From CAMDPA01 sp965223035 (GTDB taxonomy: Bacteria; Pseudomonadota; Alphaproteobacteria; Rhizobiales; Hyphomicrobiaceae), in NCBI GenBank assembly GCA_965223035.1, contig OZ244980.1:2108001-2172000 (forward strand): a stretch of 64,000 nucleotides of DNA. Direction: 5' to 3'. This document shows, piece after piece, positions 1-8,176 of the stretch. The position numbers were made by a program, and so were the translations under genes. Each line of letters starts with the position of its first letter. The first letter of the stretch is position 1. The notes beneath the pieces were generated by a model. That model searched no databases, was not told where the DNA came from, and worked only from the letters and a program-made list of their open reading frames with translations.

Positions 1-17
1 GCCGACAGCCAATAACG

Positions 18-335
18 TCACCCCTGGCTCTCCAACTGGTCCTTCAGCTTTTCTTCCTCATATTGGATGAACCAACCGATCATCTGCCGCCACAGGGCCT
101 CTGCCATGTCCGGCGGAAGGCCTCGATCCAACGCCCGCGCCCGCACCTTGTCGATCACCTGCTGATTGCGCCAAGGCACGCTGGCCTCCTGCCCCAGCCC
201 GAGCTTGATCTGCCACGCGCGCTCGACATAGCCAAACCGCTCCGCCATCAGGTCGATCAATCCGTTGTCGATCCGGTCGATCTCGACGCGAACCTCAGAC
301 AGATCCTGGCAATCTTGCGGCAGGCGGGCAGTCAT
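18..335 (-). CDS. Chorismate mutase, AroQ/PchB-like, 105 aa
   Basis: A small all-helical chorismate mutase type II domain fills the protein. Residues 12-45 read as the first long helix (EVRVEIDRIDNGLIDLMAER), followed by a conserved Arg/Lys pattern and a C-terminal MIGWFIQYEEEKL helix. The family converts chorismate to prephenate; some members (PchB) act as isochorismate-pyruvate lyases, and the sequence alone does not separate these. The ATG at 335 starts the protein exactly at the domain, and the longer frame upstream runs through repeat DNA with no homology, so I reject it. No partner aromatic-biosynthesis gene is adjacent. The 105-aa length is normal for a stand-alone AroQ domain. Confidence 0.85.
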   Translation of the reverse strand: MTARLPQDCQDLSEVRVEIDRIDNGLIDLMAERFGYVERAWQIKLGLGQEASVPWRNQQVIDKVRARALDRGLPPDMAEALWRQMIGWFIQYEEEKLKDQLESQG

Positions 336-373
336 GATCGGCGCGCTCCGTGATTTGCGTTGATCGAACCTAT

Positions 374-524
374 CGCGTTTCAGCGTGAGTGCGAACCCTC
401 CCGCTCCCGCACCCCGTTGCTTTACTCGCCACCCCATGGCCTGATGTTCTGGGTGGCGAGTAGAGCAACGGGGCGGGCGCGCGGGCCGGCACGGCCGATC
501 CGCCCAAAGGCGGACATGATCTAG
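374..524. repeat. Family B palindromic repeat with long hairpin
   Basis: The element runs from GCGTTTCAGCGTGAG to a terminal GATCTAG. It contains a near-perfect 23-bp inverted repeat: 412-434 pairs with 451-473 (GGGTGGCGAG side). The right end (GGCACGGCCGATCCGCC then GGCGGACATGATCTAG) recurs at other family B copies in this window. It lies upstream of the chorismate mutase start, so transcripts into that gene would cross it. Confidence 0.75.
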
Positions 525-756
525 CATAGCTGAGCGCCGGCGGTCACCCGTCGCCAACGCGGGCAGGAACGTTGATTGTGAGCCGGAACCAGCTGAACCA
601 CAGGCAACGTTGCTGGCCGGCTTGACCGGCAGCATCCCGACACGCTTCGCCGCCAATCTAAGGCGGCTGCGCCGCGCGGCGCGGCCGCCACCGCAGGCGA
701 GCGAAGTGGTGGAACCGGCCGGCACGGCCGACCCGCCTCAGGTGGACATGGTCTAG
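521..756. repeat. Second, diverged family B repeat in tandem
   Basis: This segment follows the first copy and shares its CTAG edge at 521-524. It ends with the family B right end (GGCACGGCCGACCCGCC, then GGTGGACATGGTCTAG). The internal part differs from the neighbour. The rest of the gap to 982 holds no credible gene; open frames here are repeat-derived. Confidence 0.55.
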
Positions 757-982
757 GGCCGAACCGAGGCCAGCCGCGTTCATTGGGCCGCAAGCGGTTG
801 TTCGCGCCAGAATGCGAATGTATTTTTCCGGTCGGCTCACCCAAAATTTGGGGAAAACCTGGTACGGGCTCTGTAGCTTATCACAATTTCAGCGTACCGA
901 TACCATCAGCTGGCGGAGCGCCCGTTCTGTGCGGCGCGGACCCTAAGCCGAAGCGTCCAACATCGTAGCCAATGAGGGGTAT

Positions 983-1174
983 ATGCTGTCTCGTCCTACC
1001 TTCGTCATTTGGGTGCTGTCCACCATCCTGGTCGTGCTCGTGATTGCCGCAAAATATTTCGGCGTCTCCAACCTGATCCCGGTCGCCGGCCCGATGGTGG
1101 CCAAGCACCTGTTTGAAGTGCTGTTGATCGGCTATGCATTGCTGTGGGCGGGGACTGTGTTCAAAGGCATCTAG
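983..1174 (+). CDS. Small two-helix membrane protein, 63 aa
   Basis: The product has two hydrophobic segments, about residues 7-25 (FVIWVLSTILVVLVIAA) and 44-60 (FEVLLIGYALLWAGTVF), joined by a short loop with KYFGVSNLIPVAGP. I take it as real because of the good ribosome binding site (GAGGGG, 6 bases before the ATG), the clean two-span topology and the resemblance to small conserved alphaproteobacterial membrane proteins. The function is unknown. The TAG stop at 1172-1174 is part of the CTAG that starts a family A repeat, so the repeat edge forms the gene end. Confidence 0.7.
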   Translation: MLSRPTFVIWVLSTILVVLVIAAKYFGVSNLIPVAGPMVAKHLFEVLLIGYALLWAGTVFKGI

Positions 1175-1234
1175 AGCAACCAGCCTTTAATCGGAATCGG
1201 AACGATCCCGATTAAAGGCGCAAAGATGATCTAG
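1171..1234. repeat. Family A palindromic repeat, single-hairpin form
   Basis: Bounded by CTAG at both ends. The hairpin arms are CTTTAATCGG and CCGATTAAAG around AATCGGAACGATC. The left end is the GAGCAAC type and the right end the GATGATC type. Its left CTAG supplies the stop codon of the small membrane protein, and its right CTAG is the insertion point of the IS5 element. Confidence 0.85.
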
Positions 1235-1247
1235 GGCCTGTTGTGAT

Positions 1248-1733
1248 TCAGCGCGAGTGTATCACAGTTGCTGCCGCATAGATCATTGCACGGTAGCTGC
1301 TGTCAGTCTTCTCGCTGCGTGTGGCGATACGCTTGAACTCCTTGAGTTTGCAGAAGAAGTTCTCGATGAGGTGGCGCCATTTGTAGATCTCCTCGTCGAT
1401 TTGGAGACGCCGTTTTCGTTTTGGTCTTTGCGAGATGACGATGCCGGCACCCCGCGCGTTCAGTTCATCAATGATCCAGTTGCAATCGTAGGCCTTGTCA
1501 GCGATCAGCGCTGCGAACTCGACCTTCTCGATCAGCGGTGCGACGCCGACCGTATCGTAGCGATTTCCGGGCAGCAGAACGAAGCGCACGAGACTGCCGA
1601 GGGCGTCGGTCAGTGCGACAATCTTCGTTGTCCACCCGCCCTTCGACTTGCCGATGGCCTGACTTTGAGTCCCCCTTTTGCGCCGTGTCCGTGGCGATGG
1701 ACATGGACGATGGTGGCATCGATCATCGCGCAC
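1248..1733 (-). CDS. IS5-family transposase, C-terminal frame (OrfB)
   Basis: After the slippery run the frame reads KRGTQSQAIGKSKGGWTTKI and contains the second Asp (LIADKAYDCNW) and the Y-R-E-K signature (YKWRHLIENFFCKLK: R-3-E-6-K). The catalytic DDE set is complete across the two frames and no stop interrupts the domain after the shift, so the element may still be active. The codons upstream of the slippery run in this frame are unlikely to be translated. Confidence 0.8.
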   Translation of the reverse strand: MRDDRCHHRPCPSPRTRRKRGTQSQAIGKSKGGWTTKIVALTDALGSLVRFVLLPGNRYDTVGVAPLIEKVEFAALIADKAYDCNWIIDELNARGAGIVISQRPKRKRRLQIDEEIYKWRHLIENFFCKLKEFKRIATRSEKTDSSYRAMIYAAATVIHSR

Positions 1734-1999
1734 TCGATGTCCGGATCATCGGATAGAGCATTGAAAATTTTCGCAAAAACATCACGCGCAGCCCAATAAC
1801 GAAAGCGCTGAAACACCGTATTCCAATTGCCGAATTCCGATGGCAGGTCGCGCCATGGACTGCCCGTGCGAACGATCCACAGAACGGCTTCGATGAACAC
1901 CCGACCATCACCACCGGTGCGACCGGCATCGGTCTTCTTGCCCAGACAAAGCGGCTCAATCTTTTCCCACTGACGATCTGTCAAACAGTAACGAAGCAT
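1610..1999 (-). CDS. IS5-family transposase, N-terminal frame (OrfA)
   Basis: The frame begins MLRYCLTDRQWEKIEPLCLG, the usual N-terminal DUF4096-type domain, and carries WRDLPSEFGNW and the first catalytic Asp in CAMIDATIVHVHRHG. The ATG at 1999 matches the family start. The run AAAAGGGGG at about 1671-1679 (minus strand) lies just after HRHGHGA. A -1 shift there enters the OrfB frame, the normal way IS427-group elements make the fused transposase. The tail beyond that point is the out-of-frame extension. Confidence 0.8.
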   Translation of the reverse strand: MLRYCLTDRQWEKIEPLCLGKKTDAGRTGGDGRVFIEAVLWIVRTGSPWRDLPSEFGNWNTVFQRFRYWAARDVFAKIFNALSDDPDIECAMIDATIVHVHRHGHGAKGGLKVRPSASRRAGGQRRLSH

Positions 2000-2073
2000 T
2001 TGCAGCCCCCTGTTTTGGGAGCTTGAATCACAAACCAGGTCCAAAGTGAATCCTGATTCCCAACAGGCCCTAG

Positions 2074-2530
2074 CCTCACCATCTGCAGACCCGCTCGGTT
2101 TGCGCCTTTCAGGCTTCGCTCAAGCCGTTCCGCTGCTACGCCCCGTTCCTCCACTGGGCCGGCCGATGGCACGCTTGTGTGGGTGACCGCGCTGAGAGCG
2201 GGCCGGTCACGCGGTACCGCCTTAGGCTGTAGCGATGTGGGTCCGGGTCTGGCCAGGAGCCTGACTGCTGACATCGTCGAGCGGGGCTGGGCCTGCGCGC
2301 GCCGTTGGGTCGGACCGTCGTGTCCCGGCCACCGGTCAGCACCGTCGCTGTTGGCGTCGTCTAGGGACCGATCGGACCGTGAGCGCGGAGCGCGCGTCCG
2401 CCGGCCGCCGCAGCGGAACACGTCCGTGGGCCGTGATGAAAGAACGGGCAACCGCGGCGATTTGCGTGCCTGAATTTTAGGCAAACCCGTATGATGCCGT
2501 GGTCGGCCTTGTTCTAAGGCGCTGATATTT
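2074..2530. other. Gene-free gap with degraded repeat DNA
   Basis: No open frame here has recognisable protein features or a ribosome binding site. Around 2155-2215 there are traces of family B (GGCCGGCCGATGGCACG, then a GTGGGTG segment). The rest is GC-rich sequence without clear structure. Confidence 0.5.
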
Positions 2531-2554
2531 TGCACAAAATTTTTGGCTGCCAGC

Positions 2555-2571
2555 TTGGCACGCTTCTTGAT
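2555..2571 (+). promoter_or_regulatory. Candidate sigma-54 promoter of the ammonium transporter
   Basis: TTGGCACG, four bases, then TTGAT matches the -24/-12 consensus (YTGGCACG-N4-TTGCW) except for the C of the -12 GC. It lies about 85 bases before the amt start codon. A TGCACA, like an NtrC half-site, lies upstream at about 2531. Ammonium transporters are classic NtrC/sigma-54 targets, which makes the match more credible. The -12 mismatch is a real weakness. Confidence 0.5.
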
Positions 2572-2654
2572 CCCGTCGCCCGAGATTGCGGCACAACGCC
2601 CATATCTGCGGCGCGTTGCCTAAGACATTGGCTGGGATCGGTGGGAGCGACTCG

Positions 2655-3890
2655 ATGGAGAACCTACAGGCGGGAACGGACGTCTTCTTTTTGTTGATGG
2701 GGGCGATCCTCGTCTTCGCGATGCACGGCGGCTTCGCCTTCCTGGAGGTGGGAACGGTTCGGCACAAGAACCAGGTCAACGCCCTGTCTAAAATCATCGT
2801 CGATTTCGCGATATCGGTGATCTGCTATTTTCTGGTCGGATACGCGATCGCCTATGGCGTCTCCTTTCTGGTGAGCGCGCAGACACTATCGGGGGGAGAC
2901 GGCTTTGGACCGCAGGGCGTATCCTTGGTCAAGTTCTTCTTCTTGGCGACATTTGCCGCAGCGGTCCCCGCCATCATTTCCGGCGGCATCGCCGAACGCG
3001 CCAAATTCGGTCCACAGTGCTTGGCGACCGCCGTGATCGTCGGGCTGTGTTATCCGCTGTTCGAAGGTATCGTCTGGAACGGTAACTTTGGCCTGCAAAA
3101 ACACCTGTTTGAAGGCGCTCTTGGCGCTCCGTTCAAAGATTTCGCAGGCTCCATCGTGGTCCATGCGTTTGGTGGTTGGGCCGCGCTGGCCGCCGTCTTG
3201 AAGCTCGGCCCGCGGTTGGGACGGTACGGCAAGGACGGGCGCTCGCTGGGCATCCCCCCATCCTCGATTCCGTGGCTGGCGATGGGCTCTTGGCTGCTAT
3301 GCATCGGTTGGTTCGGGTTCAACGTCATGAGCGCGCAAAGCGTCAAGGATGTGTCCGGACTGGTGGCGCTCAATTCCTTGCTGGCAATGTCGGGCGGTAT
3401 CCTGTTAGCGCTGGTGGTCGGCAACAATGATCCCGGCTTCATCCATAACGGGGCGCTGGCCGGGCTGGTCGCCGTATGCGCGGGCTCCGATGTAATGCAC
3501 CCGCTCGGCTCGTTCGTAACCGGCGGCGTCGCCGGCGTCATTTTCGTCCTGATCTTCCAACGCATGACCAACGTCTGGAAGATCGACGACGTGTTGGGCG
3601 TGTGGCCGCTGCACGGCTTGTGCGGCCTGTGGGGTGGCATCGCTTGCGGGATCTTTGGCTTGGAGGCGCTCGGCGGCATGGGCGGCGTGACACTGGGCGC
3701 GCAGCTGGTTGGCAGCGTGATCGGAGCGGCGGCAGGCTTGGTGGCTGGCTATGTGGTCTATACGTTGGTCGACTTGATGCTCGGGATCAGGATGACCGCG
3801 GACGATGAGCGGTTGGGAGCGGATCTCGCCATCCACAAGATCGGCGCCAACCCCGAGAGCGAACTGACCGCCCGGGCCGCGACCCTGTGA
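2655..3890 (+). CDS. amt: Ammonium transporter, Amt family, 411 aa
   Basis: An inner-membrane Amt/Mep/Rh channel for ammonium uptake with about 11 hydrophobic spans. The key residues are visible: Asp162 in KDFAGSIVVH, the twin pore histidines His170 and His320 (WPLHGLCGLWGG) and the Phe-rich gate stretch around 94-100. I chose the ATG at 2655 because it gives the family N-terminus and has GGGAGCGA upstream; a 23-residue extension from 2586 has no family support. There is no adjacent glnK, the usual partner. The short C-terminal tail after residue 380 is cytoplasmic. A sigma-54-like promoter lies upstream. Confidence 0.95.
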   Translation: MENLQAGTDVFFLLMGAILVFAMHGGFAFLEVGTVRHKNQVNALSKIIVDFAISVICYFLVGYAIAYGVSFLVSAQTLSGGDGFGPQGVSLVKFFFLATFAAAVPAIISGGIAERAKFGPQCLATAVIVGLCYPLFEGIVWNGNFGLQKHLFEGALGAPFKDFAGSIVVHAFGGWAALAAVLKLGPRLGRYGKDGRSLGIPPSSIPWLAMGSWLLCIGWFGFNVMSAQSVKDVSGLVALNSLLAMSGGILLALVVGNNDPGFIHNGALAGLVAVCAGSDVMHPLGSFVTGGVAGVIFVLIFQRMTNVWKIDDVLGVWPLHGLCGLWGGIACGIFGLEALGGMGGVTLGAQLVGSVIGAAAGLVAGYVVYTLVDLMLGIRMTADDERLGADLAIHKIGANPESELTARAATL

Positions 3891-4150
3891 GCCCGCATTG
3901 AATGAACATCTGCCCAACGGGCGGCGTCTCGGCGTTGTCCGTTGGGCTCACGGGCGCGGCAAAGGGCCAAAGCTGGTGGGTGAGATCTCTGTCATCGATG
4001 CTGGCGGCGTTGGCCATCGACGACGATCGGGGTCAGCGGGCCGGTCCAATTTGGCGCGTTCCAGTGTGGGCTGGAACCCACCCGCTCATCGATCTGGCCA
4101 CCCAACACTTCGCGCCATTGGGCGGCCGGCTGGGGAGCGGGCCGGCAACG
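3891..4150. repeat. Inverted-repeat DNA including a family B copy
   Basis: Directly after amt, GCCCAACGG (3911 on) pairs with CCGTTGGGC about 20 bases later, flanked by a GAGCCC/GGGCTC pair, which could terminate or protect the amt transcript. From about 4055 a family B copy follows (GCGTTCCAGTGTGGGCTGGAACCC to GGGAGCGGGCCGGCAACG), ending at the CTAG that opens a family A repeat. Long frames through this region are not convincing genes. Confidence 0.5.
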
Positions 4151-4303
4151 CTAGAGCAACCTGCCTTTGATCGGAATCGGAACGATCCCGATCAAGGGCA
4201 GAAAGTTGCTCACCACTTTAAGAGCGATCATCTTTGCGCCTTAAATCGGAACCGGCGCAATTGGAACCGGCGTTGCGGTTCCGATTTAAGGCGCGATGAT
4301 CTA
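4151..4303. repeat. Family A repeat, full two-hairpin form
   Basis: Starts CTAGAGCAACCTGCC and ends GCGCGATGATCTA. The first hairpin has arms around TTGATCGG/CCGATCAA, and GAGCAAC pairs with the later GTTGCTC. The spacer CCACTTTAAGAGCGATCATC leads to a second hairpin with arms CCTTAAATCGGAACCG and CGGTTCCGATTTAAGG. The first-hairpin arms carry compensating changes relative to other copies (TTGATC/GATCAA), which suggests the pairing is maintained. Confidence 0.85.
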
Positions 4304-4325
4304 ATTCGCCTCAAGCGGACATCAT

Positions 4326-4377
4326 CTCATGTGTTGATGTCATGTGTTGATCTCATGGGCTGATCTCATGTGCTGCG
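4326..4377. repeat. Four 13-bp tandem repeats at a gene end
   Basis: Units at 4326-4338, 4339-4351, 4352-4364 and 4365-4377 follow CTCATGTGTTGAT with few changes. The stop codon and last codons of the TAXI protein gene (minus strand) lie inside units three and four, so slippage here would alter its C-terminus. Confidence 0.8.
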
Positions 4378-5702
4378 GCGACTGTGGCGGGGACGGCCTT
4401 CGCCTTCAGGCGTGCGCGGACCAGGTCGATGTGCGTACGCAGCTCGTAGAATTGTTCGACAAACTGGACCGGCACGGGAACCTGGCTCACGGAATGGTCC
4501 AGCCAGTCCAATTCCTCGTCCAGATTGGACGTATCGAGCCCCGAGGTCACGTTGCCGACGTCCGCCTCCACCGCGCGCAGGCGCTTGTACCAATAATGCA
4601 GGCGATGGCGATACCGGAACTGATAAAGCCACGGCAGTGCCTTGGACAGAGGGATCACCACCGTCAAAATCGGCACCAGCAGGATGAGCAGCCGCTCCGC
4701 CAGATTGGCCATCCAAAACGGTAAGATCCGCTTCCAAAAGGTGGGGCCGGACCGGTAGTACCTCACCGCGTCGCTGTGCATGGCGAACTCCGGGTCGGTC
4801 GAGGTTGGAAATGCGCCGGCCTTGGAGAACAGGCTTGGGCCGCTGTGAACCTCCTGCGCGGCTTCCGCCAGCAAGGCGACGATCGCGGGGTGGATATCTT
4901 TGTGCACGACAATGGCGGCTTGCGGACCGACCAGCGTGATATCGGTGGAGGGGACGTTGTCGACGAGGTCGAACACACCCTGCGGCAGCGTGAGCCGCGC
5001 AAGGTAGGGAAACCGTCGGGCGTAGGCGTCCGCACGCGCGAAGTTCATCAGCGTGAACCCGTCATCGCGCAGCAGCGCTTGCACCAGCGGGGCCTGCGGC
5101 GCCACCACCAAGAATACCGCGTCGATCTCGTTTCTCGCCATGGCGTCCACCGCCGTTTGCATGGTCAGCGGTGACAGCGTGGCTGAGTGTTCATCAATGC
5201 CGTTGGCCTTCAGCAGCGTCAGCGCCAGCGCGCGGGTGCCGCTGCCCGGCGGACCGATCGCAATGCGTTTGCCCTTAAGTGAAATCAACCTATCGAGGGG
5301 CGGTCCCCTGTGGAACACCCACAACGGCTCATCAAACACGCGACCGATGGAAACCAGGTCGGGCGCGATCGTCCGATTGCCGATCCCACCCTGGAGCAGG
5401 CCGACGCTGACACCGGAGCTGGGGTCGTCGAGACGGCTGAGATTTTGTATGGAGCCGGCCGAGGTGCGCACATCGAGCACGACGCCGGAGCGGGCCAGCA
5501 CGTCCGCGTAGCGTTTGCCAAACCCATAATAACCGCCCTGCTCGCTCCCAGTTGTGATCACCACGACCGACGGGGGGCCAGGGTCCCAGAAGCGCAACGC
5601 GATGGCGCCGGCAATCAGTGCCAGAACGGACGCTGGGGCTATGGCTATGACCCACTGCAGGGCTCGGCTGCGCGGCCACTTCCAGCCCTTCCGCTCCGGC
5701 AT
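4353..5702 (-). CDS. TAXI-family TRAP-type solute-binding protein with C-terminal membrane anchor, 449 aa
   Basis: Residues 20-40 form a signal anchor (ALQWVIAIAPASVLALIAGAIAL). The binding domain shows the TAXI pattern: VVITTGSEQGGYYGFGKRYADVL near 47-70, SAGSIQNL, and GKRIAIGPPGSGTRALALTLL near 145-165. After it come a second hydrophobic stretch (about 335-360, LLILLVPILTVVIPLSK) and a cytoplasmic-looking tail with coiled-coil character. TAXI proteins bind small anionic solutes for TRAP transporters, but no TRAP permease is adjacent, so the partner is elsewhere or the protein is a sensor. The extreme C-terminus is encoded in 13-bp tandem repeats. Confidence 0.8.
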   Translation of the reverse strand: MPERKGWKWPRSRALQWVIAIAPASVLALIAGAIALRFWDPGPPSVVVITTGSEQGGYYGFGKRYADVLARSGVVLDVRTSAGSIQNLSRLDDPSSGVSVGLLQGGIGNRTIAPDLVSIGRVFDEPLWVFHRGPPLDRLISLKGKRIAIGPPGSGTRALALTLLKANGIDEHSATLSPLTMQTAVDAMARNEIDAVFLVVAPQAPLVQALLRDDGFTLMNFARADAYARRFPYLARLTLPQGVFDLVDNVPSTDITLVGPQAAIVVHKDIHPAIVALLAEAAQEVHSGPSLFSKAGAFPTSTDPEFAMHSDAVRYYRSGPTFWKRILPFWMANLAERLLILLVPILTVVIPLSKALPWLYQFRYRHRLHYWYKRLRAVEADVGNVTSGLDTSNLDEELDWLDHSVSQVPVPVQFVEQFYELRTHIDLVRARLKAKAVPATVAAAHEISP

Positions 5703-5836
5703 CGCCCACTCCTGTTACCCGCTTCAGTTGCGGCGTCATACCGGTCATCTGCGCAGGGCTCAAGGGCGCATCGTGCAGCGGCACGTGGATAAGGCCGATG
5801 ATGGGATCAGGCCGATGATGGTCGTGGCAGCACGTA

Positions 5837-6856
5837 TTAAGCGGCCGAGGTCGCCTTGGGCTGGTCACGGCAGAAGGCGCGATGCAGGCTGATGCCGGCC
5901 GCGTTGAGCGAGCTGATGACGCCCGGTCGCGCGGCCAGGTAGATCCCGTCGTGATCGATCACCCTGGCGGCCAGCCGCTCAGGATCCGCCGCCGTGACCG
6001 GCTCCGACGTTATGATCTCGATTCGTTGCAGCTCTAGGCGGAGCAACGACTTCAATTCGGCTGTCAAGGGATGATAGTGGTCCAAGATGGCGCGGCCGCT
6101 CCAGCCCATCGGGCGCAGCAACCGTTGTCCGGTCGCCTGCCGGTCGGTCAAAGGCGCGGTGGGCGATAGTGCTTCTTCGCGTGTCGGTCCAACATGGCCT
6201 GAAGCCGATAGAATGGCGTTGGCGATCGCCTTCTCGATCAGGTCATCCCACTCCTCGTCACGGCTATCGTCCAGCGCTTGGCGGGCTTTGATCGCCGCGT
6301 CGATGTCCAGCAGAATGTCGGCCTCAACCTGCGTGATGGCCCGGGGTCCATCGGCGCCGTAGGCATAAAGCAGGGCGCGCAGCTGTTCGATTTCAGGCTG
6401 CGTCAAAACGCCCGGGACGTGGGTGCCACCAACTCTGAGCGGCCCTTCGCCACTGGCAACCGCATCGCGGATCTGGATCAAGGCGAAGGCCATCAAGCTT
6501 TCAGGGACCCAGCGCGCCTTGTCAATCACATTGACCAGGAGATCATGTTCGGTTTTGGTTCGCACGCGGCCCGCATCGGAGATCCGCGAAACCAGCCAAC
6601 CCGCCTGGCCCGCCGTCACGTAACCCTCGGGCTCCAACTCAAACACGACATACTCGGTGAGGGTGTCGATGAAAAATGCCCACCACGAGGGCGCCTGAAC
6701 CCGCGCCAGCGAATGCGCACGCAGCAGTCCATCCACGTCGCTCGGCAAAATCGTAGGCTCGTTTCGGAAAGCGCTGCGCAGGATCGCGACGTCAGCCTCT
6801 TTGACGCTGCCCCGCTGGCATATAGCGTCAATCGCCATCAGTCGGAGTGTCGCCAT
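5837..6856 (-). CDS. Uncharacterised soluble protein, 339 aa
   Basis: I do not recognise a named domain. No signal peptide or membrane span is evident. The protein is helical with Trp-rich patches (SWWAFFIDTLTEYVVFELEPEGYVT near 57-80) and two similar-looking halves: SDAGRVRTKTEHDLLVNVIDKA near 92-113 and PRAITQVEADILLDIDAAIK near 171-190. This pattern may be an internal repeat. It lies 134 bases upstream of the TAXI protein gene on the same strand and diverges from the glycosyltransferase-like gene. The reading frame has typical codon use and no competing frame. Confidence 0.6.
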   Translation of the reverse strand: MATLRLMAIDAICQRGSVKEADVAILRSAFRNEPTILPSDVDGLLRAHSLARVQAPSWWAFFIDTLTEYVVFELEPEGYVTAGQAGWLVSRISDAGRVRTKTEHDLLVNVIDKARWVPESLMAFALIQIRDAVASGEGPLRVGGTHVPGVLTQPEIEQLRALLYAYGADGPRAITQVEADILLDIDAAIKARQALDDSRDEEWDDLIEKAIANAILSASGHVGPTREEALSPTAPLTDRQATGQRLLRPMGWSGRAILDHYHPLTAELKSLLRLELQRIEIITSEPVTAADPERLAARVIDHDGIYLAARPGVISSLNAAGISLHRAFCRDQPKATSAA

Positions 6857-7035
6857 GTCCGTTGCGTCCCTAGCTGCTGTACGATCGGCAGGCTATGCAC
6901 AGATAGCTAACAAGAAACTAATACGTACAAGGTCAGATTGGTCGGTGTTGCGCCTTGGCAACAGCTGATCAGCGCCGCCGTGGCGGCGTCGACTGCGACG
7001 GGCGCGGCGGTTGGGCGGACAAGCGAGGACAGACG

Positions 7036-7860
7036 ATGGGCGAGCCCGACTGGCGACAGGCGTTTGAGACGGCGCAGCGGACCCGAACAGCCAACGTCGT
7101 GTGCATGAAATGGGGCGATCGCTACGGACCGGAATGGGTCAACCGGTTGTTTGCGATGGTGCAGCGAAACTCGACCTGGACCGTCCGATTCGTGTGTTTC
7201 ACCGACAACGCAGCCGGGATCCGCTCAGAGGTCGAGTGTCAGCCGCTGCCGCATGTGGACTTCGATGCCACCCGCATCGGGCGCTATTGGCCCAAGCTCG
7301 GCCTCATGCAAGAGGGGCTCGGCGGCCTCGCGGGCATGACCCTGTTTCTCGATCTTGATCTGGTCATCATCGACAGCATCGATCCGTTTTTTACCTACCC
7401 CGGTCGGTTCTGTCTGATCAAAGAGTGGAAGGATCCGGAGCTCGGCTATGGCAACAGTTCTGTGGTGCGCTTCTTCGTCGGCCTGGAAAAGGCGGTGCTT
7501 GAGCGGTTCTACGCGATGCCGGCCGAGCAGATCATCGCCCGTTATCAGTCTAAAGAGCAAAATTTCCTGACCAAGGAGGTCGATCAGGTCACGTTTTGGC
7601 CGGAGGCCTGGTGTGTTCCGTTCTCGCTGGCTTGCCTGCCCCGCAATCGACTGTTGCGTTTTTTTGCAACGCCCCGAAAACCCGCCGGCGGGCGAATCCT
7701 GGTGTTCTTCGGGTCAATCACCCCGGCTTCGGCGTTGCGCGGCGAGCACGAGATCCGCAAGCGTGTCGGCCAGGGCTTTAGCCTGCGACCAACCCAGCGG
7801 CGATTTCGCCCGGCGGCATGGATTGCGGATTATTGGCATGACGGCTTCGACCCAACTTAA
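7036..7860 (+). CDS. Glycosyltransferase-like protein, 274 aa
   Basis: The protein has an N-terminal VVCMKWGDRYGPEWVNRLFAMV strand-helix and a DxD-type motif in TLFLDLDLVIIDSIDPFF (about residues 99-116), a pattern typical of GT-A fold nucleotide-sugar enzymes. A conserved-looking GNSSVVRFF and the acidic SKEQNFLTKEVDQVTFWP follow. This supports a cytoplasmic transferase working on a surface sugar, but donor and acceptor are unknown. I chose the ATG at 7036, preceded by GAGGACAG; the longer frame from 6955 has no ribosome site and low-complexity sequence. A family A repeat follows the gene. Confidence 0.6.
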   Translation: MGEPDWRQAFETAQRTRTANVVCMKWGDRYGPEWVNRLFAMVQRNSTWTVRFVCFTDNAAGIRSEVECQPLPHVDFDATRIGRYWPKLGLMQEGLGGLAGMTLFLDLDLVIIDSIDPFFTYPGRFCLIKEWKDPELGYGNSSVVRFFVGLEKAVLERFYAMPAEQIIARYQSKEQNFLTKEVDQVTFWPEAWCVPFSLACLPRNRLLRFFATPRKPAGGRILVFFGSITPASALRGEHEIRKRVGQGFSLRPTQRRFRPAAWIADYWHDGFDPT

Positions 7861-7878
7861 CCGGACCCATGCGCTGTT

Positions 7879-8032
7879 CTAGGGCAACCTGCCTTTAATC
7901 GGAATCGGAACGATCCCGACTAAAGGTAGAAAGTTGCTCACCACTTTAAGAGCGATCATCTTTGCGCCTTAAATCGGAACCGGCGCAATTGGAATCGGCG
8001 TTGCGGTTCCGATTTAAGGCGCGATGATCTAG
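7879..8032. repeat. Family A repeat, full two-hairpin form
   Basis: CTAG-bounded at 7879-7882 and 8029-8032. It has the same two hairpins and spacer as the copy at 4151, with only scattered changes. It fills most of the gap between the glycosyltransferase-like gene and the converging exported-protein gene. The remaining gap to 8176 includes an inverted repeat (GGCCGGGCCATCC with GGATGGCCCGGCC, about 8090-8121) that could end transcription. Confidence 0.85.
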
Positions 8033-8176
8033 ATGGGCCGAACGTACCTTGTCGGCCCGAAGCCTGAACCCGTTCGCACGGCCAAAAGGGCCGGGCCATC
8101 CAAGGCTTGGATGGCCCGGCCCCGACCAAGCTGGTCGATCGCTCGATCAAAAGCGTGTTGAGTTAGCAGCAACCGT

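Larger units (their letters stand above)
1235..2069 (-). mobile_element. IS5-family insertion sequence (IS427-like), about 835 bp
   Basis: Terminal inverted repeats begin GGCCTGTTG at both ends (left 1235, right complement from 2069) and continue imperfectly as GATTCA/GAATCA. The element is flanked by CTAG on both sides (1231-1234 and 2070-2073), as expected for a target duplication of TA or CTAG. It holds two overlapping transposase frames on the minus strand joined by a -1 slippery run. The left flank is the end of a family A repeat, so the insertion used the repeat's own CTAG. Confidence 0.85.

Noticed and set aside
3902..4363. 153-codon plus-strand frame after amt
   Set aside because: It runs through a family B copy and a full family A repeat, so it is repeat-derived.
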